A DNA stretch of 64,000 nucleotides, from assembly GCF_028682455.1 (NCBI RefSeq), contig NZ_JANHLD010000004.1, forward strand, positions 720,852 through 784,851, read 5' to 3'. The notes under the pieces were generated by a model. The model ran no database searches and had not been told where the DNA came from. It saw only the letters and a list, made by a program, of their open reading frames with translations. The number at the start of each line of letters is the position of its first letter. Position 1 is the stretch's first letter. Below are positions 28,286-37,394 of this stretch, piece by piece. Origin of the DNA: Pseudomonas putida (GTDB lineage: Bacteria > Pseudomonadota > Gammaproteobacteria > Pseudomonadales > Pseudomonadaceae). The position numbers and the translations under genes are program-made.

Positions 28286-28377
28286 AGGCGTGTCTCGTTA
28301 ACCACAGCGCAGGCTGGTTCAGGCAGTAAAGCGCGGGATTATATATGGTTAAGGAGTGCTGTGCAGCCCGGCACTGA

Positions 28378-28716
28378 CTAGCGTGTCACTTGCGTCCCCA
28401 GCAGATAGGCCACGCAGACCACCCGGATCAGGCCACTGAAGTTTTTCACCCCACCGTGGCGCAGGTGTACCTCTCGGTCCACGTACGACAGCACGGCGTT
28501 GACCGAGCATCGATTGGCTGTGGCGATACGTTCGAGGATCCGCCAATAGACCTGCTCGAGGCGCAGGCACGTGGAAAACCCGTTCAGGCGCACCGAACGG
28601 GAGAGCGGCTGCGCCAGGCTCATGTTGAAATCGGCCTCGAACGGATCGACACCTTCCTCGCCAATCCCACCCACACACTTCCTGTCATCCATCCATCCAG
28701 GCATCGCCAGCACCAC
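28378..28716 (-). CDS. Ribbon-helix-helix domain protein
   Basis: A 112-residue protein whose C-terminal two thirds matches the RHH_4 family: a strand (SVRLNGFSTCLRLE) then two helices (VYWRILERIATANRCSVNAVLSYVDRE; SGLIRVVCVAYLL). It is probably a small DNA-binding regulator. The N terminus is uncertain: ATG 28716, 28704 and 28692 are all in frame, and none has a strong ribosome site. Target genes are unknown. Confidence 0.75.
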   Translation of the reverse strand: MVLAMPGWMDDRKCVGGIGEEGVDPFEADFNMSLAQPLSRSVRLNGFSTCLRLEQVYWRILERIATANRCSVNAVLSYVDREVHLRHGGVKNFSGLIRVVCVAYLLGTQVTR

Positions 28717-28885
28717 GCGCGTTTATCGAACAGGGAAACAATCCCGGGCCACTCGTCCGCTCGGGAACATGCCTTAATAAAGCGCCGCCGTACTGTTTGA
28801 TTCCAGCAGACCAACTCACTCTCGCCGTAGGATTACTCGGCAAAACGCCGGGAATAATGAAACGAAAGAAACGCTTCCCCCTCAA

Positions 28886-28921
28886 TGAAAAACGCCCGGG
28901 CCTGTTTCCAGGCACGAGCGC
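28886..28921 (-). terminator. Terminator after dps
   Basis: On the - strand a 13-bp stem with one mismatch closes on a GAAA tetraloop and is followed by TTTTT. It starts 18 bases past the dps stop. Confidence 0.75.
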
Positions 28922-28939
28922 TTTAAAGTGATGCGGCCA

Positions 28940-29413
28940 TTACTTTTCTTCGAGCAACGAGCGCAACATCCAGGCAGTTTTCTCGTGTACTTGCATGCGC
29001 TGGGTGAGCAAGTCGGCAGTGGGCTCGTCGCTGACCTTGTCCAGCAGCGGGAAGATGCTGCGAGCCGTACGGGTCACGGCCTCCTGCCCTTCCACCAGTT
29101 GCTTGATCATTTCATTGGCAGCCGGTACTCCTTCTTCTTCCTTGATGGACGACAGGCGCGCGTAGATCGAATAAGCGCCGGGCGCCGGGAACCCCAGGGC
29201 GCGAATGCGCTCGGCAATGGAGTCCACAGCCAGGGCCAACTCGTTGTATTGCTCCTCGAACATCAAATGCAATGTACGAAAGGCAGGCCCGGTCACGTTC
29301 CAGTGGAAGTTATGGGTCTTCAGATAAAGTACATAAGTATCCGACAACAGTCGCGACAAGCCGTCGACGATAGACTTGCGATCTTCTTCGCTTATACCAA
29401 TATCAATTGCCAT
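28940..29413 (-). CDS. dps: Dps-family ferritin-like DNA protection protein
   Basis: A 157-residue four-helix ferritin-like protein. The start at ATG 29413, after AAGGGG, gives the family length; the longer open frame is not used. The ferroxidase ligands are visible in THNFHWNVTGPAF and HLMFEEQYNELALAVDSIAERIRALG, the Dps signature. Dps dodecamers oxidise and store iron with peroxide and protect DNA in stress and stationary phase. A 15-base dyad (29434-29448) lies in the leader or promoter. Confidence 0.93.
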   Translation of the reverse strand: MAIDIGISEEDRKSIVDGLSRLLSDTYVLYLKTHNFHWNVTGPAFRTLHLMFEEQYNELALAVDSIAERIRALGFPAPGAYSIYARLSSIKEEEGVPAANEMIKQLVEGQEAVTRTARSIFPLLDKVSDEPTADLLTQRMQVHEKTAWMLRSLLEEK

Positions 29414-29433
29414 ATCATTCCCCTTTCCATGAT

Positions 29434-29448
29434 GCTTGATCATCAAGC
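29434..29448. promoter_or_regulatory. Perfect dyad upstream of dps
   Basis: GCTTGAT and ATCAAGC flank a single base, ending about 20 bases before the dps start codon. It could be a repressor operator or a small leader hairpin. The rest of the 312-base interval up to 29725 holds no other gene or clear element that I can see. Confidence 0.4.
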
Positions 29449-29725
29449 AGGTACACCCCACTGTATCAAGAGTTGCCACCCCCTGCAGCCTCCGACCTGC
29501 GACACAGTGCAGCAGGCTGCCGCAAGGCCAAGCGACACGCGGCTTGCCGATCATTTGAGAAGCCTGGGGCTTTGCTGTTAAATAGGCAGCGTGCCGTCCC
29601 TGAGGATTGTTAGTGCAGGGGCGCATAGGCTGGCCTTCTTCTCACGTTTTTGCGCTTCTTAACCCAATGCGCGCCGTGACGTCAGCTCTTCCTGTGATCT
29701 GCCTTATCAATGTGAGCCAACCAAC

Positions 29726-30313
29726 ATGTTCAAGATCGTCCACTTGTTGACGGGCGCTGCAGCCTTGCTGCTGTCCTTCATACCCAGCCTCAGGGCCGAT
29801 GCCGTTTCACTCGTGCAGCAACCGGAGGCCGTCTACCTGGCACTTTTCGGCCTGCTCAACCTGCTGCTTGCCCCCGTGGTACCGCAGCACTACAAAGGTG
29901 CTCGCCTGCACTTGCAACGCCTGGCCAGCGGCCTGCTGGTCGCTGCCGTGGTCCTGCAGACCCTCACCCTGCTGGCCCGCCCGGAACTGGGCAACCTGCC
30001 AGCACTTGGCTGCACCCTGCTTGCGGTAATGCTGCACCTGGCTGCCGCCTTCATCAGGACTGGCTCTACCCGCACCTCTCATACCCAGTACGACATGAGC
30101 AACCGCGATACCGGCACGGTGAAGTGGTTCAACACGTCCAAGGGCTTCGGTTTCATCTCCCGCGACTCGGGCGACGACATCTTCGTCCACTTTCGCGCCA
30201 TTCGTGGCGAAGGCCACCGCGTCCTGGTCGAAGGCCAGCGCGTCGAGTTCTCGGTCATGAACCGCGACAAGGGCCTGCAAGCTGAAGATGTAATCGCCGC
30301 CCCACGGCGCTGA
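29726..30313 (+). CDS. Membrane protein with C-terminal cold-shock domain
   Basis: A 195-residue protein made of two parts. The first ~115 residues are hydrophobic, with three or four transmembrane helices (near 8-22, 36-52, 66-84 and 92-112). After a short linker, the last ~65 residues are a complete cold-shock domain beginning TGTVKWFNTSKGFGFISRD, with RNA-binding motifs KGFGFI (RNP1) and DIFVHF (RNP2). Free cold-shock proteins bind single-stranded nucleic acid; here the domain would be held at the inner membrane, facing the cytoplasm. This arrangement occurs in other Pseudomonas, but I know of no established function. Confidence 0.88.
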   Translation: MFKIVHLLTGAAALLLSFIPSLRADAVSLVQQPEAVYLALFGLLNLLLAPVVPQHYKGARLHLQRLASGLLVAAVVLQTLTLLARPELGNLPALGCTLLAVMLHLAAAFIRTGSTRTSHTQYDMSNRDTGTVKWFNTSKGFGFISRDSGDDIFVHFRAIRGEGHRVLVEGQRVEFSVMNRDKGLQAEDVIAAPRR

Positions 30314-30327
30314 TCCACCGCAAACAA

Positions 30328-30361
30328 AAAACCGCGGCGCCTGAGCGACCGCGGTTTTTTT
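30328..30361 (+). terminator. Terminator after the cold-shock membrane protein
   Basis: A stem of AAACCGCGG / CCGCGGTTT with an 11-base loop, followed by a run of T. It starts 15 bases after the stop, between convergent genes, and could serve slyX as well. Confidence 0.9.
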
Positions 30362-30394
30362 GTACCTGCCTCCACCATCAAGGGGGGTTGCCTC

Positions 30395-30601
30395 TTAATA
30401 ATGAGGCGGGGGCGCTTCTTCCTCACTGCTCTGGTACTGCCCGACCATTTCCTCGTATCGCTTGAGCAACGCCGCCATCTGCAATTGCAGGCGCTCCACC
30501 ACTCGCTGCTGATCGACCAGCACATCATTGAGGGCCTGCAGCGTGTCGTCCTGAAATGCCAGGCGGCTTTCCAATTCGGTAATCCGCGTTTCAAGCGTCA
30601 T
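30395..30601 (-). CDS. slyX: SlyX family protein
   Basis: A 68-residue coiled-coil protein (ITELESRLAFQDDTLQALNDVL then QQRVVERLQLQMAALLKRY) ending in the conserved acidic/proline tail PPPHY. This matches SlyX, a small protein of unknown function often found near slyD in enterobacteria. It starts three bases after the HIT gene on the same strand, so the pair is an operon. Confidence 0.93.
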   Translation of the reverse strand: MTLETRITELESRLAFQDDTLQALNDVLVDQQRVVERLQLQMAALLKRYEEMVGQYQSSEEEAPPPHY

Positions 30602-30604
30602 GAT

Positions 30605-31030
30605 TCACTCCTCGGCAAATGTGAAGTCATCATCCAGAACCGTTTTGAGACGCTGGCGAATGTCCGCGACCTGCTCGGCAGTGTAGGCAACCGCCGGTTT
30701 GTTTCCCCAGACCGGGGCAGGCCAGGCCGGATCATTGCGTCGACGCACAATAACGTGCATGTGCAATTGACTGACGACATTGCCCAGTGTGGCGACATTC
30801 ATCTTGTCGGCGGCAAAACTGTCCTTGAGGGTTTCAGCCAGGGCCGTGGTTTCGCCCCAGAGTTGCTGCTGGTCTTTGTCATCAAGTTGAAACAATTCAC
30901 TGATATCGGCGCGACGCGGCACCAGAATAAACCAGGGATAGTTGGCGTCTTTGCTCAACAAGAGCCGACTAAGAGGGAAGTCGCCCAGAACGAAGGTGTC
31001 TTCCTGCAGACGCGGATCCATAACAAACAC
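30605..31030 (-). CDS. HIT-domain nucleotide hydrolase-like protein
   Basis: A 141-residue histidine-triad protein. I chose GTG 31030, with AGGAG seven bases upstream; the open frame extends 57 codons further without similarity. The triad region reads SQLHMHVIVRR, so the first His of the classical HxHxH is Gln, while the middle and last His remain. This variant is common in proteobacterial HIT proteins. It probably hydrolyses a nucleotide conjugate; the substrate is unknown. Confidence 0.87.
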   Translation of the reverse strand: MFVMDPRLQEDTFVLGDFPLSRLLLSKDANYPWFILVPRRADISELFQLDDKDQQQLWGETTALAETLKDSFAADKMNVATLGNVVSQLHMHVIVRRRNDPAWPAPVWGNKPAVAYTAEQVADIRQRLKTVLDDDFTFAEE

Positions 31031-31848
31031 TGAAAATCTCCTACAACTGTTTAATACCTCGCCCACGCGCACCTGACCTGTGCTGCAGACCGCTTGCTGC
31101 AGGATACCTCCGATCGCTCGCCAGAGCATTGCCGACCTGCTATTGAATAGCGGATTGCACTGCTTTGGTTCACATGCCCCGGTCGACTTTCCTGCCCCCA
31201 AGGGAGGTGGTAACGAGCACCCGGGTTACGAAACGCTACTTTTCGCACCAAAATAGAGCCTATCGACACCATCGAGCCCACAAAGCATCCGCAAACTACT
31301 CAGCACACCTCAATGCCCGGTAACGCTTTGACTCTCAGGGCAACTTTCTCGCTTATTCCCAGCTGGCCAACCCAAGCTAACCAAAGGTTCTTAGCCCCCG
31401 GTTTTACGGGGGTTCGCTCGCTTCAGCCCCGGTCCAAGTGAAAATTTCGTGAACTGCCCCACGTTTTGAGCACGGTTATTGCTTTCTCATCCGCCACAGT
31501 CGGCACGACACCTGCATTGCTGCGGTGGAGCGCGACAAATAACAACAGCTGCATGGGTGAACCAGGGAGTTCGGGGAATCGGGGATAGCGTGTACTGACC
31601 TACCTCCTCTACCGTCTTGAACAGCGCTGGAGTTGTACGCCCCGTAAATTCGGGACGTGATTTGCGACAGGGACATAACAGTTAGCGACATGACCGTAAA
31701 GTTACCGAAAGTATCTTTTCCCCCATATCGCAAACAACAGTCTGCGTGATATACATTTCCGCCGACACAAAAAGAAAGAGCCGCGCCGCATAAAAAAACC
31801 AATCGGCGACGGCAGTACTCTTCCTAAAAACCAAAGGAGCAAATCACG
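31031..31848. other. Long intergenic region upstream of the OprD porin
   Basis: About 800 bases without a convincing gene; the short open frames lack ribosome sites and family likeness. A hairpin CCCCCG / CGGGGG with a 6-base loop lies near 31395-31412. The part nearest the porin (31640-31848) is A/T-richer and probably carries its promoter and leader. I could not identify a specific activator site. Confidence 0.5.
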
Positions 31849-33120
31849 ATGCGCGTGATGAAGTGGAGCATTATCGCCCTGGCTGTTGCAGCCGGCACCT
31901 CGCAGATGGCTGTGGCCTCTTCTCAGGATGAGTCCAAAGGTTTTATCGAAGACAGCAAGCTCAATGTCAAAACCCGCATGCTGTATTTCAGCCGTGACTT
32001 TCGCAACGTACCTAACGGCTCGCAAAGCCGCGTAGAAGAAACCGGCCTGGGCTTCCTCGGCACCTACGAGTCAGGCTTCACCCAGGGCGTCGTCGGCTTT
32101 GGTGTCGATGCCATCGGCATGCTGGGCCTGAAGCTGGACAGCGGCAAGGGTCGCGCGGGTACCGGCCTGTTCCCTGAGGGTTCCGACGGTCGTTCGCAAG
32201 ATGACTACTCCGAGGGTGGCGGCGCGGTCAAACTGCGCATCTCCGACACCGTGCTGAAAGTCGGCAACCAATTCACCGCCCTGCCGGTTCTGGCCACTGA
32301 CGACAGCCGCTTGCTGCCAGAAGTTGCCGAAGGCGCGCTCATCACCATGGATGAGATCAAAGGCCTGACCCTGCACGCGGGTCACTTCACCGGCCTGAAC
32401 GCTCAAGCCCAGACCTTCCGCGACAGCCTGCACCTGACCAAGGCTGACGTGTTCGGCGGCACCTACGCCTTCACCGACAACCTGAGCACCAGCCTCTACT
32501 ACTCGAAAGTTGAAGACTACTGGCGCAAGTACTACGCCAACATCAACTGGGCCCTGCCTATCAGCGATGATTCCGGCCTGGTCTTCGACGTCAACTTCTA
32601 CGACACCAAGAGCGACGGCGCTGGCCTGGTTCGCACCTTCGACGGTGAAACCGAACTGGACAACCAGGCGTACAGCCTCTCGGCCGCCTACAACATCGGC
32701 GCTCACACCTTCACCATCGCCCACCAGCAAATTACCGGTGACGGTGACTACGCCTACGGCGTGGACGGTGGCGGCACCATCTTCCTGGCCAACTCCGTGG
32801 CCCGTTCCGACTTCAACGCCGAAGACGAAAAATCCTGGCAGGCTCGCTACGACCTGAACATGGCCAGCTATGGCGTACCAGGCCTGAGCTTCATGGCTCG
32901 CTACGTCACCGGTGAAGGCGCCAACGTCGAAGGCACCACCAACGGCAAGGAATGGGAACGCGACATCGAAGCCAAGTATGTCCTGCAAGATGGCCCAGCC
33001 AAGGACCTGAGCTTCCGCGTCCGCCAGGCCACCTACCGCTCCGCCGACGGCGTCTACTACGGTTCGCCGTCCATCGACGAGCTGCGCCTGATCGTCGAGT
33101 ACCCACTGAGCATCCTGTAA
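31849..33120 (+). CDS. OprD-family outer-membrane porin
   Basis: A 423-residue porin with a signal peptide ending near residue 24 (MAVASSQDES). OprD-family landmarks are FIEDSKLNVKTRMLYFSRDF at the start of the mature barrel, GFGVDAIGMLGLKLDSGKGR, and the C-terminal strand ELRLIVEYPLSIL, which ends in Leu where Phe is common. These 18-strand channels take up basic amino acids, peptides or aromatic acids. The subgroup looks closer to the OprE/OprQ-like members than to OprD proper, but I cannot fix the substrate. A clear AAAGGAG ribosome site precedes the start, and a terminator follows. Confidence 0.92.
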   Translation: MRVMKWSIIALAVAAGTSQMAVASSQDESKGFIEDSKLNVKTRMLYFSRDFRNVPNGSQSRVEETGLGFLGTYESGFTQGVVGFGVDAIGMLGLKLDSGKGRAGTGLFPEGSDGRSQDDYSEGGGAVKLRISDTVLKVGNQFTALPVLATDDSRLLPEVAEGALITMDEIKGLTLHAGHFTGLNAQAQTFRDSLHLTKADVFGGTYAFTDNLSTSLYYSKVEDYWRKYYANINWALPISDDSGLVFDVNFYDTKSDGAGLVRTFDGETELDNQAYSLSAAYNIGAHTFTIAHQQITGDGDYAYGVDGGGTIFLANSVARSDFNAEDEKSWQARYDLNMASYGVPGLSFMARYVTGEGANVEGTTNGKEWERDIEAKYVLQDGPAKDLSFRVRQATYRSADGVYYGSPSIDELRLIVEYPLSIL

Positions 33121-33147
33121 GCCCTGGGCTTTCGGTAATCTCGGTAC

Positions 33148-33174
33148 AAAAAGCCCGGCACTGCCGGGCTTTTT
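33148..33174 (+). terminator. Terminator after the porin gene
   Basis: A 12-bp stem AAAAAGCCCGGC / GCCGGGCTTTTT with a 3-base loop, 27 bases after the stop. Confidence 0.93.
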
Positions 33175-33288
33175 CTTGTGTCGATTCGGGCTGACAACAC
33201 CTTCGTGCTCCGGCATCCTGTACGCCACCGAATCGCCCCCGTACAATGCGGGGTCATTTAAAGTTCAAGCAACCGACAACGGCCTACC

Positions 33289-35004
33289 ATGCGTACCAGT
33301 CAATATTTGCTCGCTACCCAGAAAGAAACCCCGTCCGATGCAGTGGTCATCAGCCACCAGCTGATGCTGCGCGCCGGCATGATCCGCAAACTCGCCTCCG
33401 GCCTTTATACCTGGCTGCCGATGGGCCTTCGGGTAATGCGCAAGGTCGAAACGGTGGTGCGCGAGGAAATGAACGCCGCCGGTGCCCTGGAAGTGTTGAT
33501 GCCCAGCATCCAGCCTGCCGAGCTGTGGCAGGAATCCGGTCGCTGGGAGCAGTACGGCCCTGAGCTGCTGCGCCTCAAGGACCGTCATGGTCGCGATTTC
33601 TGCGTGGGCCCTACCCACGAAGAGGTGATCACCGACCTGGCCCGTAATGAGCTCAACAGCTATAAACAGCTGCCGCTGAACATGTACCAGATCCAGACCA
33701 AATTCCGTGACGAGATCCGCCCACGCTTCGGCTTGATGCGTGGCCGCGAATTCATCATGAAGGACGCCTACTCCTTCCATGCCGACCAGGCTTCCCTGCA
33801 GGAAACCTATGACCGCATGCACCAGGCCTACAGCAACGTCTTTACCCGCCTGGGCCTGGACTTCCGCCCAGTGCAGGCTGATACCGGCTCCATCGGTGGC
33901 AGCTACTCCCACGAATTCCACGTATTGGCCGAGTCCGGTGAAGACGATGTGATCTTCAGCGACAGCTCCGACTACGCCGCCAACATCGAGAAAGCCGAAG
34001 CCATTCCTCGGGAAACCGTGCGCCCTGCGCCGACCGAAGAACTGCGCCTGGTCGATACCCCGGACGCCAAGACCATCGCACAACTGGTGGAAAACTACCG
34101 CCTGCCGGTCGAAAAAACCGTTAAGACCCTGATCGTGCGTGCCGCCGAAGAAGGCAAGCTGATTGCCCTGATCGTTCGCGGCGACCACGAACTGAACGAA
34201 ATCAAGGCCGCCAACCTGCCACAGGTTGCCAGCCCGCTGGTCATGGCCACCGACGAAGAACTGCGCGTGGCCATTGGCGCAGGCGCTGGCTCCCTCGGCC
34301 CGCTGAACCTGCCGTTGCCTTGCATCATCGACCGCTCGGTAGCACTGATGAGCGACTTCGGCATCGGCGCCAACATCGACGACAAGCACTACTTTGGCGT
34401 GAACTGGGAGCGTGACCTCCCCGTCCCTGAAGTGGCCGACCTGCGCAATGTCGTCGAAGGCGATCCGAGCCCGGACGGCAAGGGCACCCTGGTGATCAAG
34501 CGCGGCATCGAGGTGGGGCATATCTTCCAGCTGGGCACCAAGTACAGCGAAGCGCTCAAGTGCCAGGTACTGGGCGAGAACGGCAAGCCGGTAACCCTGA
34601 GCATGGGTTGCTACGGTATTGGCGTATCCCGCGTGGTGGCTGCCGCCATCGAGCAGAACTACGACGAGAACGGCATAATCTGGAGCGACACCCTGGCCCC
34701 GTTCCAGATCGCCCTGGTACCGCTGCGCTACGAGACCGAACAGGTTCGCGAAGCCACCGACAAGCTCTATGCCGAGCTGACCGCCGCAGGTTTCGAAGTA
34801 CTGCTGGACGATCGCGACAAGAAAACCAGCCCTGGGATCAAGTTCGCCGACATGGAACTGATCGGCATTCCACACCGGATCGTGATCAGCGATCGCGGCC
34901 TGGCCGAAGGCAACCTGGAATACAAGCACCGCAAGGAGCGTGACGCGCAACCGCTGCCACTGGCCGAGGTGCTGTCCTTCCTGCAAGCCCGCATCCGCCG
35001 CTAA
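33289..35004 (+). CDS. proS: Prolyl-tRNA synthetase (bacterial type)
   Basis: A 571-residue class II synthetase beginning MRTSQYLLATQKETPSDAV. Motif 2 lies around FRDEIRPRFGLMRGREFIMKD, and motif 3 is GCYGIGVSRVVAAAIEQ. The bacterial editing (INS) domain lies between them, at about residues 225-405, and includes KTLIVRA and the GxxxP-like loop, so mischarged Ala-tRNA-Pro is probably cleared in cis. A C-terminal anticodon-binding domain follows. It is followed 18 bases later by a lipoprotein gene. Confidence 0.97.
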   Translation: MRTSQYLLATQKETPSDAVVISHQLMLRAGMIRKLASGLYTWLPMGLRVMRKVETVVREEMNAAGALEVLMPSIQPAELWQESGRWEQYGPELLRLKDRHGRDFCVGPTHEEVITDLARNELNSYKQLPLNMYQIQTKFRDEIRPRFGLMRGREFIMKDAYSFHADQASLQETYDRMHQAYSNVFTRLGLDFRPVQADTGSIGGSYSHEFHVLAESGEDDVIFSDSSDYAANIEKAEAIPRETVRPAPTEELRLVDTPDAKTIAQLVENYRLPVEKTVKTLIVRAAEEGKLIALIVRGDHELNEIKAANLPQVASPLVMATDEELRVAIGAGAGSLGPLNLPLPCIIDRSVALMSDFGIGANIDDKHYFGVNWERDLPVPEVADLRNVVEGDPSPDGKGTLVIKRGIEVGHIFQLGTKYSEALKCQVLGENGKPVTLSMGCYGIGVSRVVAAAIEQNYDENGIIWSDTLAPFQIALVPLRYETEQVREATDKLYAELTAAGFEVLLDDRDKKTSPGIKFADMELIGIPHRIVISDRGLAEGNLEYKHRKERDAQPLPLAEVLSFLQARIRR

Positions 35005-35022
35005 GCTAACGCAAGAGTAATC

Positions 35023-35976
35023 ATGTTCAAGCGAAGTACCTTTACCCTGGGAGGCGCCGCACTGTGCGGCGCCCTGTTGCTCAGCGGCTGCGCCAACCAG
35101 ATGTCCCAGCGCAGCGAGCATGAGGAACGCATCGAGCGCAAGCTGCTCGAACACAGCCTGCAGATCGATGTCGGGGACCCCAAGGTACTCGAGCTACCGC
35201 AACGGCGTGTGCGCATCAACGAACAGAAGAACTTCGAAGTTACCGAGTTCGAAGTGACGCGTCGCTATGATCGCTACACGCCTTACCAGCCCTGGCGGGA
35301 AGTCTACGAAATCCCCCTGGGCGCGGTAGCCGTGGTCGCTGGCGTCGGCGCCAACGTGGTCAACATTTTCGCCCTGGGCAACCTGCCCGAAAGCGTGACG
35401 CATGACTGGCTGAGCTATGGCGTCGATGGGCTCAACCCGCTCATGAACACTCAGTCCAACGGCCGCGCCCAGCAGAACCTTGCCGGGATCACCGAGGTGC
35501 AGAAGGACAAACGCCAGGAATACACCAGCCTGCCGTGGAGCGATCGTCCGGTCGAGGTCAAGGCCGGCAAGGTCGGCCACACGCTGGCCACAGACCGCAA
35601 CGGCGTACTGCACCTGAACCTGCTCGACAGCCCGTTCACCGAGCAGAATTTGACCCATATCGGCACCTTGCACCTGCAAGTTGCCGACGAAGACAACAAC
35701 GTGCGCGGTGACGCCAGCCTGCTGATCAGCAGCGCCTTGCGCGGCAAACTGGTTGAAGCTCACGACCTGATCTTCGACGACCTGGAAGACGACGAAGTCA
35801 GCCAGTGGGTGCACCGGGTCAAGCGACTGTCGGAGCTGGGTCTGGAAGAGGAAGCCAGCGAACTGGAGCAGAGCCTGATCGAGCTGACTCGCAACGATCC
35901 TGAGCTGCAACAGGAGTTTCTGCAGTCCCTGACCAAGGATGCCGGCCGCCTGGTCGCCGACCCTGGCGTACACTGA
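35023..35976 (+). CDS. Conserved hypothetical lipoprotein
   Basis: A 317-residue protein with a lipoprotein signal ending LLLSG|C24. The mature part begins with a charged helical stretch, contains one strongly hydrophobic segment near residues 100-120 (GAVAVVAGVGANVVNIFALG) and ends in an acidic helical region. I recognise no enzymatic domain. It is found after proS in Pseudomonas and is probably co-transcribed with it; the function is unknown. Confidence 0.75.
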   Translation: MFKRSTFTLGGAALCGALLLSGCANQMSQRSEHEERIERKLLEHSLQIDVGDPKVLELPQRRVRINEQKNFEVTEFEVTRRYDRYTPYQPWREVYEIPLGAVAVVAGVGANVVNIFALGNLPESVTHDWLSYGVDGLNPLMNTQSNGRAQQNLAGITEVQKDKRQEYTSLPWSDRPVEVKAGKVGHTLATDRNGVLHLNLLDSPFTEQNLTHIGTLHLQVADEDNNVRGDASLLISSALRGKLVEAHDLIFDDLEDDEVSQWVHRVKRLSELGLEEEASELEQSLIELTRNDPELQQEFLQSLTKDAGRLVADPGVH

Positions 35977-35991
35977 GCAACCTCACCCTTG

Positions 35992-36018
35992 AAAAACGCC
36001 AGCTTGCTGGCGTTTTTT
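35992..36018. terminator. Bidirectional terminator between the lipoprotein gene and dinB
   Basis: AACGCCAG and CTGGCGTT pair around a 4-base loop, with A's before and T's after. It lies between convergent genes and can serve both. Confidence 0.9.
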
Positions 36019-36021
36019 CAT

Positions 36022-37086
36022 TCAGTCGCGCGCAAACAGTTCCAATTGCTCATGGCCCCCACGCAAATCCTGCAAGCGCACACCGATCCCCAACAGCCGC
36101 ACCGGCTTGCTGCCCCGGGCAAACGCCTGGCTCAGCAGTAGCTGGTAACTGCCAAGATCCCGCCCTGCTCCGGCTTGCTCAAGGGTGGTCTGGGTAAAAT
36201 CGTGAAACTTCACTTTAACGAAGGGCTTGCCCGGCCGGTAACTGTCGTCGATACGCGCCATGCGTCCCGCCAGGGTTTCCAGCAGCTCAGGCAGCTTCTC
36301 CAGGCAACTGGCCAGGTCCGGCAAGTCGGTGTCATAGGTGTTTTCAACGCTCACCGACTGCCGGCGACTGTCGTTGTGCACTGGACGATCGTCGACTCCT
36401 CGCGCCAGCCCCCACAGACGCTCACCAAAACTGCCAAATTCTCGGGCCAGGGCCAAGCGCGTCCAACCGCGCAGGTCGAGGCAACTGATGATGCCCAGGC
36501 GGCCGAGCTTGTCTGCCGTCACCTTGCCCACGCCATGCAACTTGCCGACCGGCAACGCTGCGACGAAATCTTCCACTTGATCAGGTGTAACGACAAACAA
36601 GCCGTTGGGCTTTCGCCAGTCGCTGGCGATCTTGGCCAGGAACTTGTTTGGAGCCACACCGGCCGACACCGTGATGTGCAGTTGCTGGGCCACCCGTCGA
36701 CGGATATCGGCAGCAATGCGCGTTGCACTGCCCGCGAACCAGGAGCTGTCCGACACATCCAAGTAGGCTTCATCCAGCGACAGCGGCTCGATCAAGTCGG
36801 TGTAGTCGCGAAAAATCGATTGGATCTCGCGGGATGCTTCTTTATAGGCATCCATGCGTGGCTTGACGATCAACAGGTCGGGGCACAGGTTGAGGGCATG
36901 TCGGGACGACATCGCGGACCGCACGCCGTAGGCACGCGCCTCATAATTGCAGGTAGCAATCACCCCGCGCCGTTCCACCGAGCCGCCCACGGCCAGCGGA
37001 CGCCCCGCCAGGCGCGGGTCGTCACGCATCTCGATGGCGGCATAAAAGCAATCGCAATCAATGTGGATGATCTTGCGCTGGGACAT
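36022..37086 (-). CDS. dinB: DNA polymerase IV (DinB)
   Basis: A 354-residue Y-family polymerase starting MSQRKIIHIDCDCFYAAIEM, which contains the first catalytic Asp. The second acidic pair is in SLDEAYLDVS. The helix-hairpin-helix thumb (VGKVTADKLGRLGI) and the little-finger domain follow. The C terminus (EQLELFARD) resembles a beta-clamp-binding tail. Pol IV performs error-prone translesion synthesis under SOS control. A near-match LexA box lies 74 bases upstream. Confidence 0.95.
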   Translation of the reverse strand: MSQRKIIHIDCDCFYAAIEMRDDPRLAGRPLAVGGSVERRGVIATCNYEARAYGVRSAMSSRHALNLCPDLLIVKPRMDAYKEASREIQSIFRDYTDLIEPLSLDEAYLDVSDSSWFAGSATRIAADIRRRVAQQLHITVSAGVAPNKFLAKIASDWRKPNGLFVVTPDQVEDFVAALPVGKLHGVGKVTADKLGRLGIISCLDLRGWTRLALAREFGSFGERLWGLARGVDDRPVHNDSRRQSVSVENTYDTDLPDLASCLEKLPELLETLAGRMARIDDSYRPGKPFVKVKFHDFTQTTLEQAGAGRDLGSYQLLLSQAFARGSKPVRLLGIGVRLQDLRGGHEQLELFARD

Positions 37087-37159
37087 CGTCAACCGTAGGC
37101 AAAGGTAGTTGGGCGGGTAGGCAGTATCTCATTGCGCCACGCCCCGCGCATCACAGGCA

Positions 37160-37175
37160 CTGGATAAACATACAC
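37160..37175 (-). promoter_or_regulatory. Candidate LexA box upstream of dinB
   Basis: On the - strand it reads GTGTATGTTTATCCAG, one mismatch (first G for C) from the CTG-N10-CAG consensus and with the typical A/T-rich centre. It lies 74 bases before the dinB start. Confidence 0.55.
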
Positions 37176-37268
37176 ATTTTTACCCTGCAAGCCACGGTAC
37201 AACTGCCCTGCGGCACCAATAGAGAGCGCTAAGCATTTGAAGAAAAAAGGATTTCTTAAAATGAGCGC

Positions 37269-37296
37269 TTGACACCCCAGCGCATAACTGTAGAAT
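37269..37296 (+). promoter_or_regulatory. Promoter of the first tRNA-fMet gene
   Basis: TTGACA (37269-37274) and TAGAAT (37291-37296) are separated by 16 bases; the tRNA begins 13 bases after the -10 element. Confidence 0.85.
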
Positions 37297-37308
37297 TCAT
37301 CTCACAGG

Positions 37309-37385
<77 letters not shown>

Positions 37386-37394
37386 GATTCAAAG

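Noticed and set aside
30605..31030. Loss of the HIT triad as a sign of inactivation
   Set aside because: Gln at the first triad position is common in active proteobacterial HIT proteins; the other two His are kept.
31051..31802. Short frames in the 800-base gap before the porin
   Set aside because: No ribosome site, no domain, unusual composition; treated as intergenic.
33265..35154. Long open frame (629 codons) antisense to proS
   Set aside because: Complement of a certain gene, composition-driven, no recognisable domain.
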